Position numbers and translations under genes: made by a program. Shown here piece after piece: positions 1 through 8,617 of a stretch of DNA of 41,723 bases. Below the pieces are notes generated by a model that did not search any database, was not told the origin of the DNA, and saw only the letters and a list, made by a program, of their open reading frames with translations. Position 1 is the stretch's first letter. Every line of letters begins with the position of its first letter. The DNA lies in NCBI GenBank assembly GCA_002841945.1, contig PHBI01000038.1, forward strand, positions 1 to 41,723. Direction: 5' to 3'. This stretch comes from Deltaproteobacteria bacterium HGW-Deltaproteobacteria-14. GTDB lineage: Bacteria > Myxococcota_A > UBA9042 > PHBI01.

Positions 1-750
1 CAGCGCGAACGCCCCGACGTCCGCGGCCGTCGCCTCGCGCGCCCACGCGAGCCCCGGCGGGGTCAGCATCGGGTAGGCCCGCGCGAGCAGCGTCAGCCCG
101 TCCCGCCGGCCCATCGCGCTCGCCCCGGGCGGGTCCACCGCGGCGAGCCCCGCGGCCGCCTCGAGGTCCTCGGCCCCGAGCCCCCACCTCCGCGCCGGCA
201 GCTCCGGCACCGTGCCGGCGAACCGGATCTCGACCGTGACCTCGCTCCCGGCGGCGAGGCTCACCGGCACCCGGAGCAGCGAGGCGCCTCCGGTCGGCTC
301 GACCGGCTGCCCGGCGACCGCCACCCGCTCGATCCGCAGCGGCCGCCCGGCCCCCGGGTCGGCCCCGAGGTTGGCCGGGATCGCGAACACGAGCTCGCCG
401 ATCCCGCGCTCGCGGTCGTTCAACACGCTCAGCGCGAGGTCGCCGGTGAACTCGGTCCCCGTCGCGTCCAGGGTCAGCTTCAGCCCCCCGATCGGCGCGT
501 GGAGCGTGCGCTCGCCCGCGAGCACCGGGCTCAGCGCGAGCGCCTCGCGCACCCGCCGTTCGTGGGACGCGACCACCGCCGAGACCGCGGGGGCCTCGGC
601 CGCGGCGGCGCCCCCCGTGGCCCCAGTGACCGGCGTCCCGACGCTGGCCGCCGTCCTCGCATCTGCAGCATGCTGAGGCTGAGCATCCTTTCCGCAGCTT
701 GCAAGCCACGTAAGTTGCAGCGCAACAAGAGCGAGGCTGAGCGGCTTCAT
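1..750 (-). CDS. Lipoprotein, N-terminal part, possibly M1-peptidase-like (cut by window edge)
   Basis: The reading frame is open from ATG at 750 to the left edge (250 codons, 3' end missing). The start has GGAGG just upstream. The N-terminus is a short hydrophobic signal ending in a lipobox (WLASC), then a low-complexity Ala/Gly/Thr linker, so the product should be a membrane-anchored lipoprotein. From about residue 65 there is a beta-rich stretch (ERTLHAPIGGLKLTLD, then FTGDLALSVLNDRE) followed by an AYPMLTPPGLAW segment. This order resembles the N-terminal saddle domain of M1-family metallopeptidases, which often carries a similar WYP/YPML segment. The HExxH zinc motif would lie beyond the window, so enzyme activity cannot be judged. 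It lies downstream of the next minus-strand lipoprotein gene but is separated from it by a terminator, so it is probably transcribed on its own. The lipoprotein call is firm; the family call is tentative. Confidence 0.7.
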   Translation of the reverse strand, partial: MKPLSLALVALQLTWLASCGKDAQPQHAADARTAASVGTPVTGATGGAAAAEAPAVSAVVASHERRVREALALSPVLAGERTLHAPIGGLKLTLDATGTEFTGDLALSVLNDRERGIGELVFAIPANLGADPGAGRPLRIERVAVAGQPVEPTGGASLLRVPVSLAAGSEVTVEIRFAGTVPELPARRWGLGAEDLEAAAGLAAVDPPGASAMGRRDGLTLLARAYPMLTPPGLAWAREATAADVGAFAL

Positions 751-791
751 GGCGCCTCCGGGGGCTCGGGCGGACGGGCAACGATCAAATG

Positions 792-814
792 AAAACCGCC
801 GCACGAGGCGGCGG
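792..814 (-). terminator. Rho-independent terminator of the 968-3136 gene
   Basis: Read on the minus strand this is a perfect 7-bp stem (CCGCCGC / GCGGCGG, 796-802 and 808-814) with a 5-nt loop, followed immediately by TTTTCATTT. It lies about 155 nt past the stop of the minus-strand lipoprotein gene and just upstream of the next one, as expected for an intrinsic terminator separating the two. Confidence 0.75.
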
Positions 815-832
815 ATTCCCTGCCGTATCGGG

Positions 833-872
833 GGGGGCCGACGCGCGGCCGGCGTCGTATCGGTCGGCCCCC
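833..872. repeat. 10-bp perfect inverted repeat in the intergenic space
   Basis: GGGGGCCGAC (833-842) is repeated inverted as GTCGGCCCCC (863-872) around a 20-nt GC-rich loop. The flank also carries a short direct repeat, GTATCGG, before and inside the loop. It lies between the stop of the lipoprotein gene at 968 and its T-rich terminator at 792-814, so the 3' end of that mRNA would carry two successive hairpins. The rest of 751-967 shows no gene. Confidence 0.5.
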
Positions 873-967
873 TGCGGTCTCCGCGGCCGCCAGAGGGCCA
901 CGGTGTGTCCCTCTCAGCGCCAGCTACGACCTCCGGGGCCCGCCCTGCCGTTGGCGAGACCTGGCCT

Positions 968-3136
968 TCACTTCTCCTCGGCCTCCATGTCGTCCTTCAG
1001 CTCGAGCATGCGGACCTCGTTCTCGAGCTCGAAGAGCTTCTTGTAGAGGCCGTCCTCCTGCGCGCGGGAGTCGTCCTTCTGCCGCATCGCCCCGACGATC
1101 GCGGAGACGAGCTCCGCCGGCGTACCGCCGAGGTACTCGCCGGCGCGCACCCGCAGGCCACCCTCGGTGACCTCGACCGTCTCGGCGAAGGTCCCGAGCT
1201 TGTCGAACAGCTTCGTGGCGGCCGCCATCTGTGCCGCGTCGCGCGCCTTGGACGTCTCCTCGAGGGACGCGCGCAGCGCGGCGAGCTCCTTCTCCTTGGC
1301 GATCCGCTCCGGCGACTTCTTGGTCGCCCCGTCGTCGGCGTCCGCCGCGCGCATCGCCATCGAAGCGTCCGACTTCCCCACCATCAGCCACAGGCCGGCG
1401 ATCTGCTGCGGCATCATGAACCAGCCCGCCTGGTTCGGGCGCGACATCAGCGCCTTCAGGTCGGGGTGCGACAGGCCCGTGAGGAAGCTCGCCGAGGCGT
1501 CCCCGGCGACGACGCGCTTGGCGAGCGCCTTGTCGGTGGTCGCGAGGAGGTTGTTGCCCGCGATCCGGACGTACAGCGTGTGCCCGGTCGGCAGCGGCAG
1601 GTCCATCGTCCCGCTGGGATCGATCTTGATGCCCTTCGGCAGCTCCATCTTGCTCGCCATCCCGAGCAGGCTCTTGAGCCCGTCGGCGTTCGCGAGCCCA
1701 ATGACCAGCGCGCCACCGAGCGCCTTCGGATCGAAGCGCTTGCCCTGCGCGAGCCCGCTCAGGTCCCCGGTCACCACGACGCTCGCCCGGCCGTCGAAGA
1801 CGCCGAACACGTCCTTGTCGAGGTCGACGCCGGCCATCTCCTTGGCGGCCGCTCGCACCTCGTCGAGGCTCTCGCCCTCGGCGGCCATCGAGGCCTCCAT
1901 GAACTCGACGACGACAGCCGGGTCGAGGCGCAGCGCCATCCCGAAGAGCGGGGTCTGGCTCGACGCGGTGAACGCGACCGGCAGCCCGTCGAAGTTCTTG
2001 ATCAGGCGCCGCAACAGCGCGTCCCCCGCGAGCGGCATGAAGGCCGACACCTCGAGGGCGCGGTCCTTGACCGTCCCGCCCATCGCGACGCCGCTGACGC
2101 CCTTGAGGACCTTGTCGAACATCGCCTTCTGGGCGGCGGCGCGGCGACCACCGCCGGCCTCCGTCCGCATCATCATGCGCACGCCGAGCCCGAGGTTGCC
2201 CCACACCAGCGCGTCCTGGCTGCCCTCGAGGGGCTTGACCGCGGCGGTGAACTCCACGGCGCGCGCGAGGGACGTCGCGGCGTCCTGGGTCGCGACCTTG
2301 CGGGCGAGCTCCCGGGCGCCGTCGTGGCGGTCGACGCCGACGACCATGACGGTCTTGCCGCGCACCAGGATGACGTTGCGGTCATAGCCCTGGGTCATGA
2401 TGAGCTCCGCGTCGCCCACCTGCTCGCGGGTGATCTCGCGCTCCCCCTTGGCGAAGGCGGCCGTGATCGCGGCGTCGAGCTTCGCGCGGTCGCCGATGGT
2501 CAGGAAGATGATGTAGGGCTCCTTCTCCGACGCGACGCCCGCGCCGCCCATCGGCCCGTTCAGATCGATGCCCAGCTCGGTCCAGACCGTCGGATCGAGC
2601 AGATCGTGGCCGGTGGCCTCGGTCAGCTCACGCGCCGCCTCCGCCATGCGCTCACCGCCGGTGGCGCGCAGCTGCGCGTAGCCGAAGACGTCGAGGAGCT
2701 TCATCGGCGAGCCGACGACGAACACCACCGCGGTGTTGGCGGGCAGGTACGACAGCGCCTCCGCCGTCGCCGCCCCGGCGCCGAGGTCGACCTGGGGCCC
2801 GGGGGTCAGGCGCGCCATCGCCTCGAGCTGGCTCGCCTCGTCGCCGCCGCCCGCGGGCGTCGGCTCGGGGATCCCGTCCGCCTTGGCGACGGTGTCCCCG
2901 GCGGCGCCAGCGGACGCCTCGTCGGCGCCCGGCGTGGGCACGACCTCGATGGCGCGCCGTGGCTGGTTGGCCTCCTCGCCCTTGTCCGGCGTGGCGGCCG
3001 CGGCCGGGTCCTTGGCCGGATCGGCGGCCGTCGGGTCAGCCGGCGCGGTGGTGGTTGCCGGCGGCGCCGGCTCCTTCTTGCCACAGGCGGCCACGAGGCC
3101 CGCGGACAACAACAACACGAGGATGGTACGGCGCAT
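968..3136 (-). CDS. DUF3352-like lipoprotein
   Basis: A 722-residue protein. The chosen ATG at 3136 follows a GGAGAT ribosome-binding site and begins MRRTILVLLLSAGLVAAC, a lipoprotein signal with lipobox VAAC. Longer in-frame starts would place the signal internally. After the Cys comes a roughly 90-residue linker rich in Ala, Pro, Thr and Asp, then a globular region opening with LSYLPANTAVVFVVG. That opening and the following alternating beta/alpha pattern (YIIFLTIGDRAKLDAAI, then RNVILVRGKTVMVVG) match DUF3352-type exported proteins of unknown function. Around residues 590-640 there is a charged helical stretch, and the last 40 residues are again strongly charged and helical, probably coiled coil (LFELENEVRMLELKDDMEAE). 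The secreted protein at 20299 has the same opening and strand order and is probably a paralogue. Function unknown; likely envelope location. Confidence 0.85.
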   Translation of the reverse strand: MRRTILVLLLSAGLVAACGKKEPAPPATTTAPADPTAADPAKDPAAAATPDKGEEANQPRRAIEVVPTPGADEASAGAAGDTVAKADGIPEPTPAGGGDEASQLEAMARLTPGPQVDLGAGAATAEALSYLPANTAVVFVVGSPMKLLDVFGYAQLRATGGERMAEAARELTEATGHDLLDPTVWTELGIDLNGPMGGAGVASEKEPYIIFLTIGDRAKLDAAITAAFAKGEREITREQVGDAELIMTQGYDRNVILVRGKTVMVVGVDRHDGARELARKVATQDAATSLARAVEFTAAVKPLEGSQDALVWGNLGLGVRMMMRTEAGGGRRAAAQKAMFDKVLKGVSGVAMGGTVKDRALEVSAFMPLAGDALLRRLIKNFDGLPVAFTASSQTPLFGMALRLDPAVVVEFMEASMAAEGESLDEVRAAAKEMAGVDLDKDVFGVFDGRASVVVTGDLSGLAQGKRFDPKALGGALVIGLANADGLKSLLGMASKMELPKGIKIDPSGTMDLPLPTGHTLYVRIAGNNLLATTDKALAKRVVAGDASASFLTGLSHPDLKALMSRPNQAGWFMMPQQIAGLWLMVGKSDASMAMRAADADDGATKKSPERIAKEKELAALRASLEETSKARDAAQMAAATKLFDKLGTFAETVEVTEGGLRVRAGEYLGGTPAELVSAIVGAMRQKDDSRAQEDGLYKKLFELENEVRMLELKDDMEAEEK

Positions 3137-3210
3137 GATGGATCTCCGGTCCTGATGCCCCGCCTCAACACGACGGCGTCGCCTGTTCCTTCCGGCGGGT
3201 CGGACCAAAG

Positions 3211-3239
3211 AACGTATCCCACCCGCCCAAGCGCTGCAA
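3211..3239 (-). promoter_or_regulatory. Candidate sigma70-type promoter for the 968-3136 gene
   Basis: On the minus strand, TTGCAG (3239-3234) is followed after 17 nt by TACGTT (3216-3211). Only half the consensus positions match in each box. The predicted start near 3204 would give a leader of about 70 nt. The prediction rests on motif and spacing alone. Confidence 0.3.
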
Positions 3240-3255
3240 CGGCCGCCCTTCAGCG

Positions 3256-3381
3256 ATTGGACCATGCCTGTCACACCAAATTGGCCCACTCAGGATTGGG
3301 CGAACAGCGGCCCCATCGCCTGATTTTGCCTTGCAAAGGCCACATTGGACTCGTAACAATCCGGGCGGAGGCGGCGATTGG
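3256..3381 (+). promoter_or_regulatory. Cluster of five ATTGG direct repeats, candidate PdxR operator
   Basis: ATTGG occurs on the plus strand at 3256, 3280, 3295, 3344 and 3377, the last overlapping the TTG start of pdxR. Two copies share a longer match: CCAAATTGGCCCACTC (3276-3291) and CCACATTGGACTC (3340-3352). The stretch is visibly less GC-rich than the surrounding coding DNA and lies between the divergent lipoprotein gene and pdxR. MocR-type regulators, including PdxR of other bacteria, typically bind direct repeats in such positions. Assignment as an operator is inference. Confidence 0.4.
3331..3359 (+). promoter_or_regulatory. Candidate promoter of pdxR-pdxS-pdxT
   Basis: TTGCAA (3331-3336), a 17-nt spacer and TAACAA (3354-3359) lie just upstream of the GGAGG ribosome-binding site (3367-3371) and TTG start of pdxR. 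It overlaps the ATTGG repeat cluster, so a regulator bound there could control it. The -10 box is weak. Confidence 0.35.
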
Positions 3382-4916
3382 TTCACCTGCTCGACATCGC
3401 GCTGAGTCCGGGCGACGAGACCCCGCTCTACCGGCAGATCGCCGAGCAGATCATCGCCGGGATCCGTCGCGGAGCGCTGGCCCCGGGGCTGCGGCTGCCC
3501 CCGACGCGGCGCCTGGCCGACACCCTCGCGACCAACCGCAACACCGTGGTGCGCGCCTTCGAGGAGCTGACCGCGGGCGGCTGGGTCACCTCGGTCGTGG
3601 GCCGCGGCACCTTCGTGTCGGACGCGCCGACCGTGGCCCCCCTGGTCGACGGCCTCGCGGCGGACGCCCCGCGCGCGGAGCTCCCGTGGGCGATGCTGCT
3701 GTCGCGGGCCGCGGAGTCCGAGCCCCTCGCGCGGCTCGAGCGCCTGTCGCGGAGCCCGGCCCACGGCGACGTCGTCAACCTCACCCGGATGCAGCCGAGC
3801 CCGGATCTGCTGCCCCACGTCGAGCTGAAGCGCTGCCTCGACCACGTCTTCAGGACCTACGGCGCCGACGCCCTGGGCTACGGCCCGCGCCAGGGCCTGC
3901 CGCGGCTGCGGGCGCTCATCGCCGAGGATCTGGAGCGCAACGGGGTCCCGGCCGACCCCGACGACATCCTCGTCACGACCGGCAGCCAGCAGGGCATCGA
4001 CCTCATCGCCCGGGCGCTGGTCAACCCCGGCGACACCTTCCTGACCGAGGCCCGGACCTACTCGGGCGCGCTCAACGTGCTCGCCGCCTCTGGCGCGCGG
4101 GTCGTCGGTGTCCCCGGCGACGACGACGGCCCGGACCTCGCCGCCCTCGACAGCCTCGACCGCCCCCGCGCCAAGGGCTTCTACGCGATGCCCAACAGCC
4201 GCAACCCCACCGGCACCACGATGACCCTGGCGCGGCGCGAGGGGCTCGTGGCCTGGTCCCAGAGAAACGGCGTGCCCCTGGTCGAGGACGACTACGGGGC
4301 CGACCTGGCGTTGGACGACGCCCCGCCGCCGACCGCGCTCCGGGCCCTGGACAAGAACGTCTTTCACGTCGGGACCTTCTCGAAGAAGCTCATCCCGGCG
4401 CTCCGGGTCGGCTTCGTCGTGTGCCCGTCGGCGCTCACGACGACGCTGGTGAGCCTCAAGCACGCGATGGACCTCGGGACGTCGGCGCTGTTGCAGCTGG
4501 CGCTGGCGGAGTTCCTCGAGCGCGGGTATCTGCGGGGGCATCTGCGCAGCACGCTGCCGGTCTACCGCGCCCGCCGTGACGCCCTCGAGGCCGCGCTGCG
4601 GCGCTGGCTCCCGGCGGGGTTCCGCTGGCGCCAGCCGACCCGGGGGATGGTGCTGTGGCTGCCGCTGCCGGGCGGCCTCGACCCCGAGGAGGTCTTCGAG
4701 GAGGCCAAGCGCGAGGGGGTCCTCGTGTCCCCCTCGACCCTCTACTCGACGAGCGCGCCGGCGCAGGCGGGGATACGCCTCGTCTACTGCGCCGAGCCCC
4801 CGGAGCGCCTCGAGGAGGGCGCGCGCCGGCTCGGGCGCGCGCTCGAGCAGGTGATGCGTCGGCGGCGTGCGGCCGCCGACGCCGATGAGAGCCCCATGAC
4901 CGTCGACCTGGTGTGA
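3378..4916 (+). CDS. pdxR: MocR/GntR-family aminotransferase-like regulator of pdxST (PdxR)
   Basis: A 512-residue two-domain regulator. Residues 15-80 form a GntR winged helix ([19 protein letters not shown], then [11 protein letters not shown] and [12 protein letters not shown], ending GRGTFV). Residues 130-490 form a fold-type-I aminotransferase-like domain: LGYGPRQG at 166, N276 in NSRNPTG, the acidic pair in VEDDYGAD at 302-309, and the PLP Schiff-base lysine K336 in TFSKK. PdxR proteins sense PLP and control PLP synthase genes; pdxS follows 22 nt downstream and pdxT after that, which makes this assignment specific. The start is TTG at 3378, preceded by GGAGG. Known pdxR genes are usually divergent from pdxST; here all three are co-directional, so the regulator would be made from the same transcript it controls. 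Family and context are strong; direction of control (activation or repression) cannot be read from sequence. Confidence 0.92.
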   Translation: MVHLLDIALSPGDETPLYRQIAEQIIAGIRRGALAPGLRLPPTRRLADTLATNRNTVVRAFEELTAGGWVTSVVGRGTFVSDAPTVAPLVDGLAADAPRAELPWAMLLSRAAESEPLARLERLSRSPAHGDVVNLTRMQPSPDLLPHVELKRCLDHVFRTYGADALGYGPRQGLPRLRALIAEDLERNGVPADPDDILVTTGSQQGIDLIARALVNPGDTFLTEARTYSGALNVLAASGARVVGVPGDDDGPDLAALDSLDRPRAKGFYAMPNSRNPTGTTMTLARREGLVAWSQRNGVPLVEDDYGADLALDDAPPPTALRALDKNVFHVGTFSKKLIPALRVGFVVCPSALTTTLVSLKHAMDLGTSALLQLALAEFLERGYLRGHLRSTLPVYRARRDALEAALRRWLPAGFRWRQPTRGMVLWLPLPGGLDPEEVFEEAKREGVLVSPSTLYSTSAPAQAGIRLVYCAEPPERLEEGARRLGRALEQVMRRRRAAADADESPMTVDLV

Positions 4917-4938
4917 CGGCGAAGCAGGAGTTGTCGTG

Positions 4939-5820
<882 letters not shown>

Positions 5821-5864
5821 CGAAGAGCAGCGCCTGCGTCCAAGCCCCGAACGCAGAACAGCGC

Positions 5865-5959
5865 GGGGTCAGGCACCTTTACTTTTCACTTTTGCACCAG
5901 CGTCTGCCGGGCACCCGAGGCGCCGGCCGCAAAAGTGAAAAGTGAGGGTGCCTGACCCC
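5865..5959. repeat. 95-bp REP-like palindromic element between pdxS and pdxT
   Basis: Two 30-nt arms are inverted copies: 5865-5894 begins GGGGTCAGGCACC and continues into ACTTTTCACTTTTG, and 5930-5959 is its complement ending GGTGCCTGACCCC. 28 of 30 positions match and the two mismatches would be G-T/G-U wobble pairs. The 35-nt middle is GC-rich and has its own CCGG...CCGG pairing. The A/T-rich arms differ sharply from surrounding DNA. GGGGTCAGGCACC-type ends are, to my recollection, a recurrent dispersed palindrome linked to IS200-like REP-associated tyrosine transposases (RAYTs) in several phyla; no transposase is encoded here, so this would be a non-autonomous copy. In the mRNA it would form a very stable hairpin. 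Confidence 0.85.
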
Positions 5960-5982
5960 TGCATCCACCAGGCGAACGAAGA

Positions 5983-6543
5983 ATGGGCAAGACGATTGGC
6001 GTCCTCGCGCTCCAGGGGGGCTTCGAGGCGCACGCGAAGATCCTGCGGGGGCTCGGCCACGCCGTGCGCGAGGTGCGCGCGGCGGCCGACCTGACCGACG
6101 GTGGGGGGCTCGACGGCCTCGTGTTCCCCGGGGGCGAGAGCAGCACGATGCTCAAGCTCATCGGCTTCTCGGGGCTCTGGGAGCCGCTCGACGCCTTCGT
6201 GCGCGGCGGCCACCCGGTGCTCGCGACCTGCGCCGGGATGATCCTCGCGGCGACCGGGGTGAGCGGCCCCGAGCAGGCGAGCTTCGGCTGGCTCGACGTC
6301 GACGTCACCCGCAACGGCTGGGGCCGGCAGGTCCACAGCTTCGAGGCGGTCAGCGACGACGGCGCGGTGCGCCTGGTCTTCATCCGCGCCCCGCGGCTGA
6401 CCCGCATCGGCGCCGGCGTCACCGTCCTGCACCGCTTCGAGGGCGAGCCCATCACGGTGCGCCAGGGCAACGTCGTCGCCGCGAGCTTTCACCCCGAGCT
6501 CGCCGACGAGCCGGCGCTCCACGCCATCGCCTTCGGGGGCTGA
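5983..6543 (+). CDS. pdxT: Pyridoxal 5'-phosphate synthase, PdxT glutaminase subunit
   Basis: A class-I (triad) glutamine amidotransferase that releases ammonia from glutamine and passes it to PdxS. The 186-residue product is of normal length: N-terminal IGVLALQGGFEAH, the oxyanion-hole/substrate loop FPGGESSTM (48-56), nucleophile C83 in ATCAGMI, and the His-Glu pair H170/E172 in SFHPEL. The ATG at 5983 lacks a strong Shine-Dalgarno sequence (only GAAGA nearby), and the preceding 95-bp palindrome may affect both read-through from pdxS and initiation here. A decayed copy of its last third lies about 2 kb downstream (8427-8536). Confidence 0.97.
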   Translation: MGKTIGVLALQGGFEAHAKILRGLGHAVREVRAAADLTDGGGLDGLVFPGGESSTMLKLIGFSGLWEPLDAFVRGGHPVLATCAGMILAATGVSGPEQASFGWLDVDVTRNGWGRQVHSFEAVSDDGAVRLVFIRAPRLTRIGAGVTVLHRFEGEPITVRQGNVVAASFHPELADEPALHAIAFGG

Positions 6544-6631
6544 GCGGCGCCCGATAGGCGGGGCGATCGATCGGTCCTGACCACCACCGAGGTCGACAGC
6601 AAGAGATGGGGCGCCTGCGCACCCGATCAGC

Positions 6632-8308
6632 TCAGAGGACCTTCCAGGAGAACCGAAGCAGGACGCTCTGGTCGAGCTGCGTGACCTCGCTGATCGTCAC
6701 GTCATCGATCACGCGCAGCGTGTACGACAGCGACGCGAACGAGGCGAGTCGGATGGCCAGGCCCGCCCGCAGATCGATGACCGGGTGCGTCGGATCATCG
6801 AAGGGCTCCAGAAGGTCCACCTCGAGGTCCAGCTGCGCGTAGCGGGTGACGTTCAGCCGCGCCACGAGAGACAGCTCGACGCCCACCTGGGTCACGTCGG
6901 CGACGCGCTGCAGCTCGAACGCCGGGGTATCCGGCCGGTCCGCCGGCCGATGCAGGCCCAACGCGAAGAGCTGGCGCCCGCCGATCCCGACCCGCGAGTT
7001 CAGCTCGAACCAGTGCACCGGGGCGACGTCGAAGCGGCCCCCCGTACCGAACCGCAGCTCTATCGGCGCAAACGCAGGGGATACCTCCGCGAACTTGGTC
7101 GGGGGTTCTCGCGCGCGCTCGTCGCCGGCCTCGTCCAGCCGCACCACCTCCCGCTCCTCGTCGAGCTCCTCGACGCCCGGGACCAGGCTCGCGGCGGCGG
7201 CGAACCGGACGTAGGGGCCGAACCACCCCACGACGCGATACATGTAAAGCGACTCCAGGCGCAGCTCGTCGGTCGCCCGCAGGTACGGATCGTCGGGCAG
7301 GTCGACGCTGCCCTCCTCCTCCAGGTACAGGCGCAAGTACACCAGGTGGTTGTCCGCCTGGTATCGATTGACGCTCTCGATGAAGCCCGCGAGGTCGAGA
7401 GACATGCCGTCGGACTTGCCCAGCACCGCGTCCGTGCGCGCGAATCCCACGCTGCCGCCAAACACGAGGTCGAACGACCAGGGGTCGTCCGCGGTCGTGG
7501 CCTGCGCCTCTACCTCGAGCTGGCCGGCGCCGAGCACGTCGCCGCTGTCTTCGTCCAGCACCAGGGTCCAGCGCACCAGCTCCCCCTTGCGGAGCAGCAC
7601 CGTGGCGAAGTTGCGCCGCGCCTGGTAGCTCTCCCCCGCCGACAAGACGAGGTACAGCCCTGGGGGGACAAGCCAGGTGTCGACGGTCTCGCCGTCGGAC
7701 ACCTTGGCCCCCAGCCCCCGGCCCACGTAGATCCTCTCCGGAAGGCGCAGGACCTCGTACGCGCCGCGAAACGCGGTGCTCCGCTCGTTGAGCACTTCGA
7801 CGCGAAGGCCGGCCCAAGTGGGCTCGATCACTCGGTACTCCCGCTCGGCCAGCTCCACCGTGACTCGTGTCCGCGTCGCGGGGGCGCCCGTGCCCACCAG
7901 CAGCTCCCAGGCCCCCGGAGCGACGACGACCCAGGCCCCGGACCGCGCCTCGCGCGTCTCGCCGGTACGCCGCAGCAGCAAGGCGGGCTCGCTGCTCGGA
8001 TCGGTCATGGCGGGTACGAACAGGGCCGCCTGCCCCTCGCCGAGCGCCGGGCGCGCCGCGCTCTGCTCGGCCGCGGGCGGACGCGTCCACGTCGCCTCGC
8101 CCTCCGGTAGTGCCTGCGCGCCGACGCTCGGAGCAATCAGCAGCGCGATGGCGAAGACCGCGCCAAGGGGTGAGGTCGAGACCACGTGGTCAAGATGCCA
8201 CATGCGGCGGCGGCGCCCGCGTTCTCTCGAGAACGAAGGCAGGCCGGGCGCCGTCCGAGCTGCTCGAGGGTGCGCAGGGGGCGTCGGATCCACAGGCAGG
8301 TTGATCAT
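6632..8308 (-). CDS. Putative exported outer-membrane beta-barrel protein
   Basis: A 558-residue protein from ATG at 8308 (preceded by GTGAGG). An alternative ATG at 8203 begins directly at a signal-like segment (hydrophobic LGAVFAIALLIAPSVGAQA); I favour the longer form because an Arg-rich stretch (RERGRRRR) precedes the hydrophobic core and the short form has no basic residues. The middle region (about 100-300) is beta-rich with no motif I recognise. The C-terminal half alternates amphipathic strands (YLRLYLEEEG, LYMYRVVGWFGPYVRF, LRVIDDVTISEV) and ends VLLRFSWKVL, like the final strand of DUF481/DUF3078-type barrels. Flanked by convergent pdxT and by a pdxT remnant, so it may have been inserted or duplicated into this place. 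Function unknown. Confidence 0.75.
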   Translation of the reverse strand: MINLPVDPTPPAHPRAARTAPGLPSFSRERGRRRRMWHLDHVVSTSPLGAVFAIALLIAPSVGAQALPEGEATWTRPPAAEQSAARPALGEGQAALFVPAMTDPSSEPALLLRRTGETREARSGAWVVVAPGAWELLVGTGAPATRTRVTVELAEREYRVIEPTWAGLRVEVLNERSTAFRGAYEVLRLPERIYVGRGLGAKVSDGETVDTWLVPPGLYLVLSAGESYQARRNFATVLLRKGELVRWTLVLDEDSGDVLGAGQLEVEAQATTADDPWSFDLVFGGSVGFARTDAVLGKSDGMSLDLAGFIESVNRYQADNHLVYLRLYLEEEGSVDLPDDPYLRATDELRLESLYMYRVVGWFGPYVRFAAAASLVPGVEELDEEREVVRLDEAGDERAREPPTKFAEVSPAFAPIELRFGTGGRFDVAPVHWFELNSRVGIGGRQLFALGLHRPADRPDTPAFELQRVADVTQVGVELSLVARLNVTRYAQLDLEVDLLEPFDDPTHPVIDLRAGLAIRLASFASLSYTLRVIDDVTISEVTQLDQSVLLRFSWKVL

Positions 8309-8327
8309 GTCGTTTCGACCTCACCCC
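8167..8327. repeat. 33-bp imperfect inverted repeat over the 5' end of the barrel gene
   Basis: Plus-strand 8167-8199 (starts GGGGTGAGGTCGAGACC) matches the complement of 8295-8327 (GGGGTGAGGTCGAAACG) at 27 of 33 positions, with 95 nt between. One arm covers the ribosome-binding site and ATG at 8308; the other is coding and yields the peptide DHVVSTSP, which the plus strand of the first arm also encodes. An mRNA hairpin would hide the start site. The arm at 8181 contains the perfect palindrome GACCACGTGGTC. Confidence 0.7.
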
Positions 8328-8426
8328 CAACGGTGGGCGTGTCATCGTTGTCGCACAGCGCGCGGTCGGCCGCGACCTCGTGTCGCGACGAGGAGCTCGA
8401 CGGCGACCACGCTCTGGTCGGCACGC

Positions 8427-8536
8427 CGAACCCATCACGGTGCGCGAAGGCAACGTCGTCGCCGCGAGCTTTCACCCAGAGCCCGCCGCGGAGCCAGCGA
8501 TCACGCCATCGCCGTCGGCGCACCGAGGGGCGCCTG
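8427..8536 (+). pseudogene. Decayed 3' fragment of a second pdxT
   Basis: The frame EPITVREGNVVAASFHPE reproduces the PdxT C-terminus (EPITVRQGNVVAASFHPE at 155-172 of the intact protein), including the catalytic His-Glu pair. At DNA level it lines up with 6445-6543 with few substitutions and a one-base deletion after the SFHPE block that shifts the frame. No start, Cys nucleophile or N-terminal half is recognisable upstream. It lies in the same orientation as pdxT about 1980 bp away, with the minus-strand barrel gene between. Confidence 0.8.
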
Positions 8537-8552
8537 ATGCGCGGTGCAAAAC

Positions 8553-8585
8553 GAAAGAGCCCGGCGGAACTCGCCGGGCTCTTTC
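8553..8585 (-). terminator. Rho-independent terminator of the giant lipoprotein gene
   Basis: A perfect 14-bp stem (GAAAGAGCCCGGCG at 8553-8566 and its complement at 8572-8585) with a 5-nt loop. On the minus strand the stem is followed by GTTTTGC. It begins 33 nt past the stop at 8618. The plus-strand side has TTTCATTTC, so it could act in both directions. Confidence 0.85.
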
Positions 8586-8617
8586 ATTTCATGCCGCACC
8601 GCACATGGCGGCGGCCG

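Noticed and set aside
749..4579. Very long plus-strand open frame of 1276 codons opposite the lipoprotein gene and in another frame of pdxR
   Set aside because: Arg/Gly/Ala/His-rich composition without domains. It overlaps two genes with clear homology and signals; long antisense frames are expected in such GC-rich DNA.
5821..5982. A small gene or riboswitch between pdxS and pdxT
   Set aside because: The space is almost wholly the palindromic element. Open frames through it only reflect the repeat, and no aptamer-like architecture is seen.
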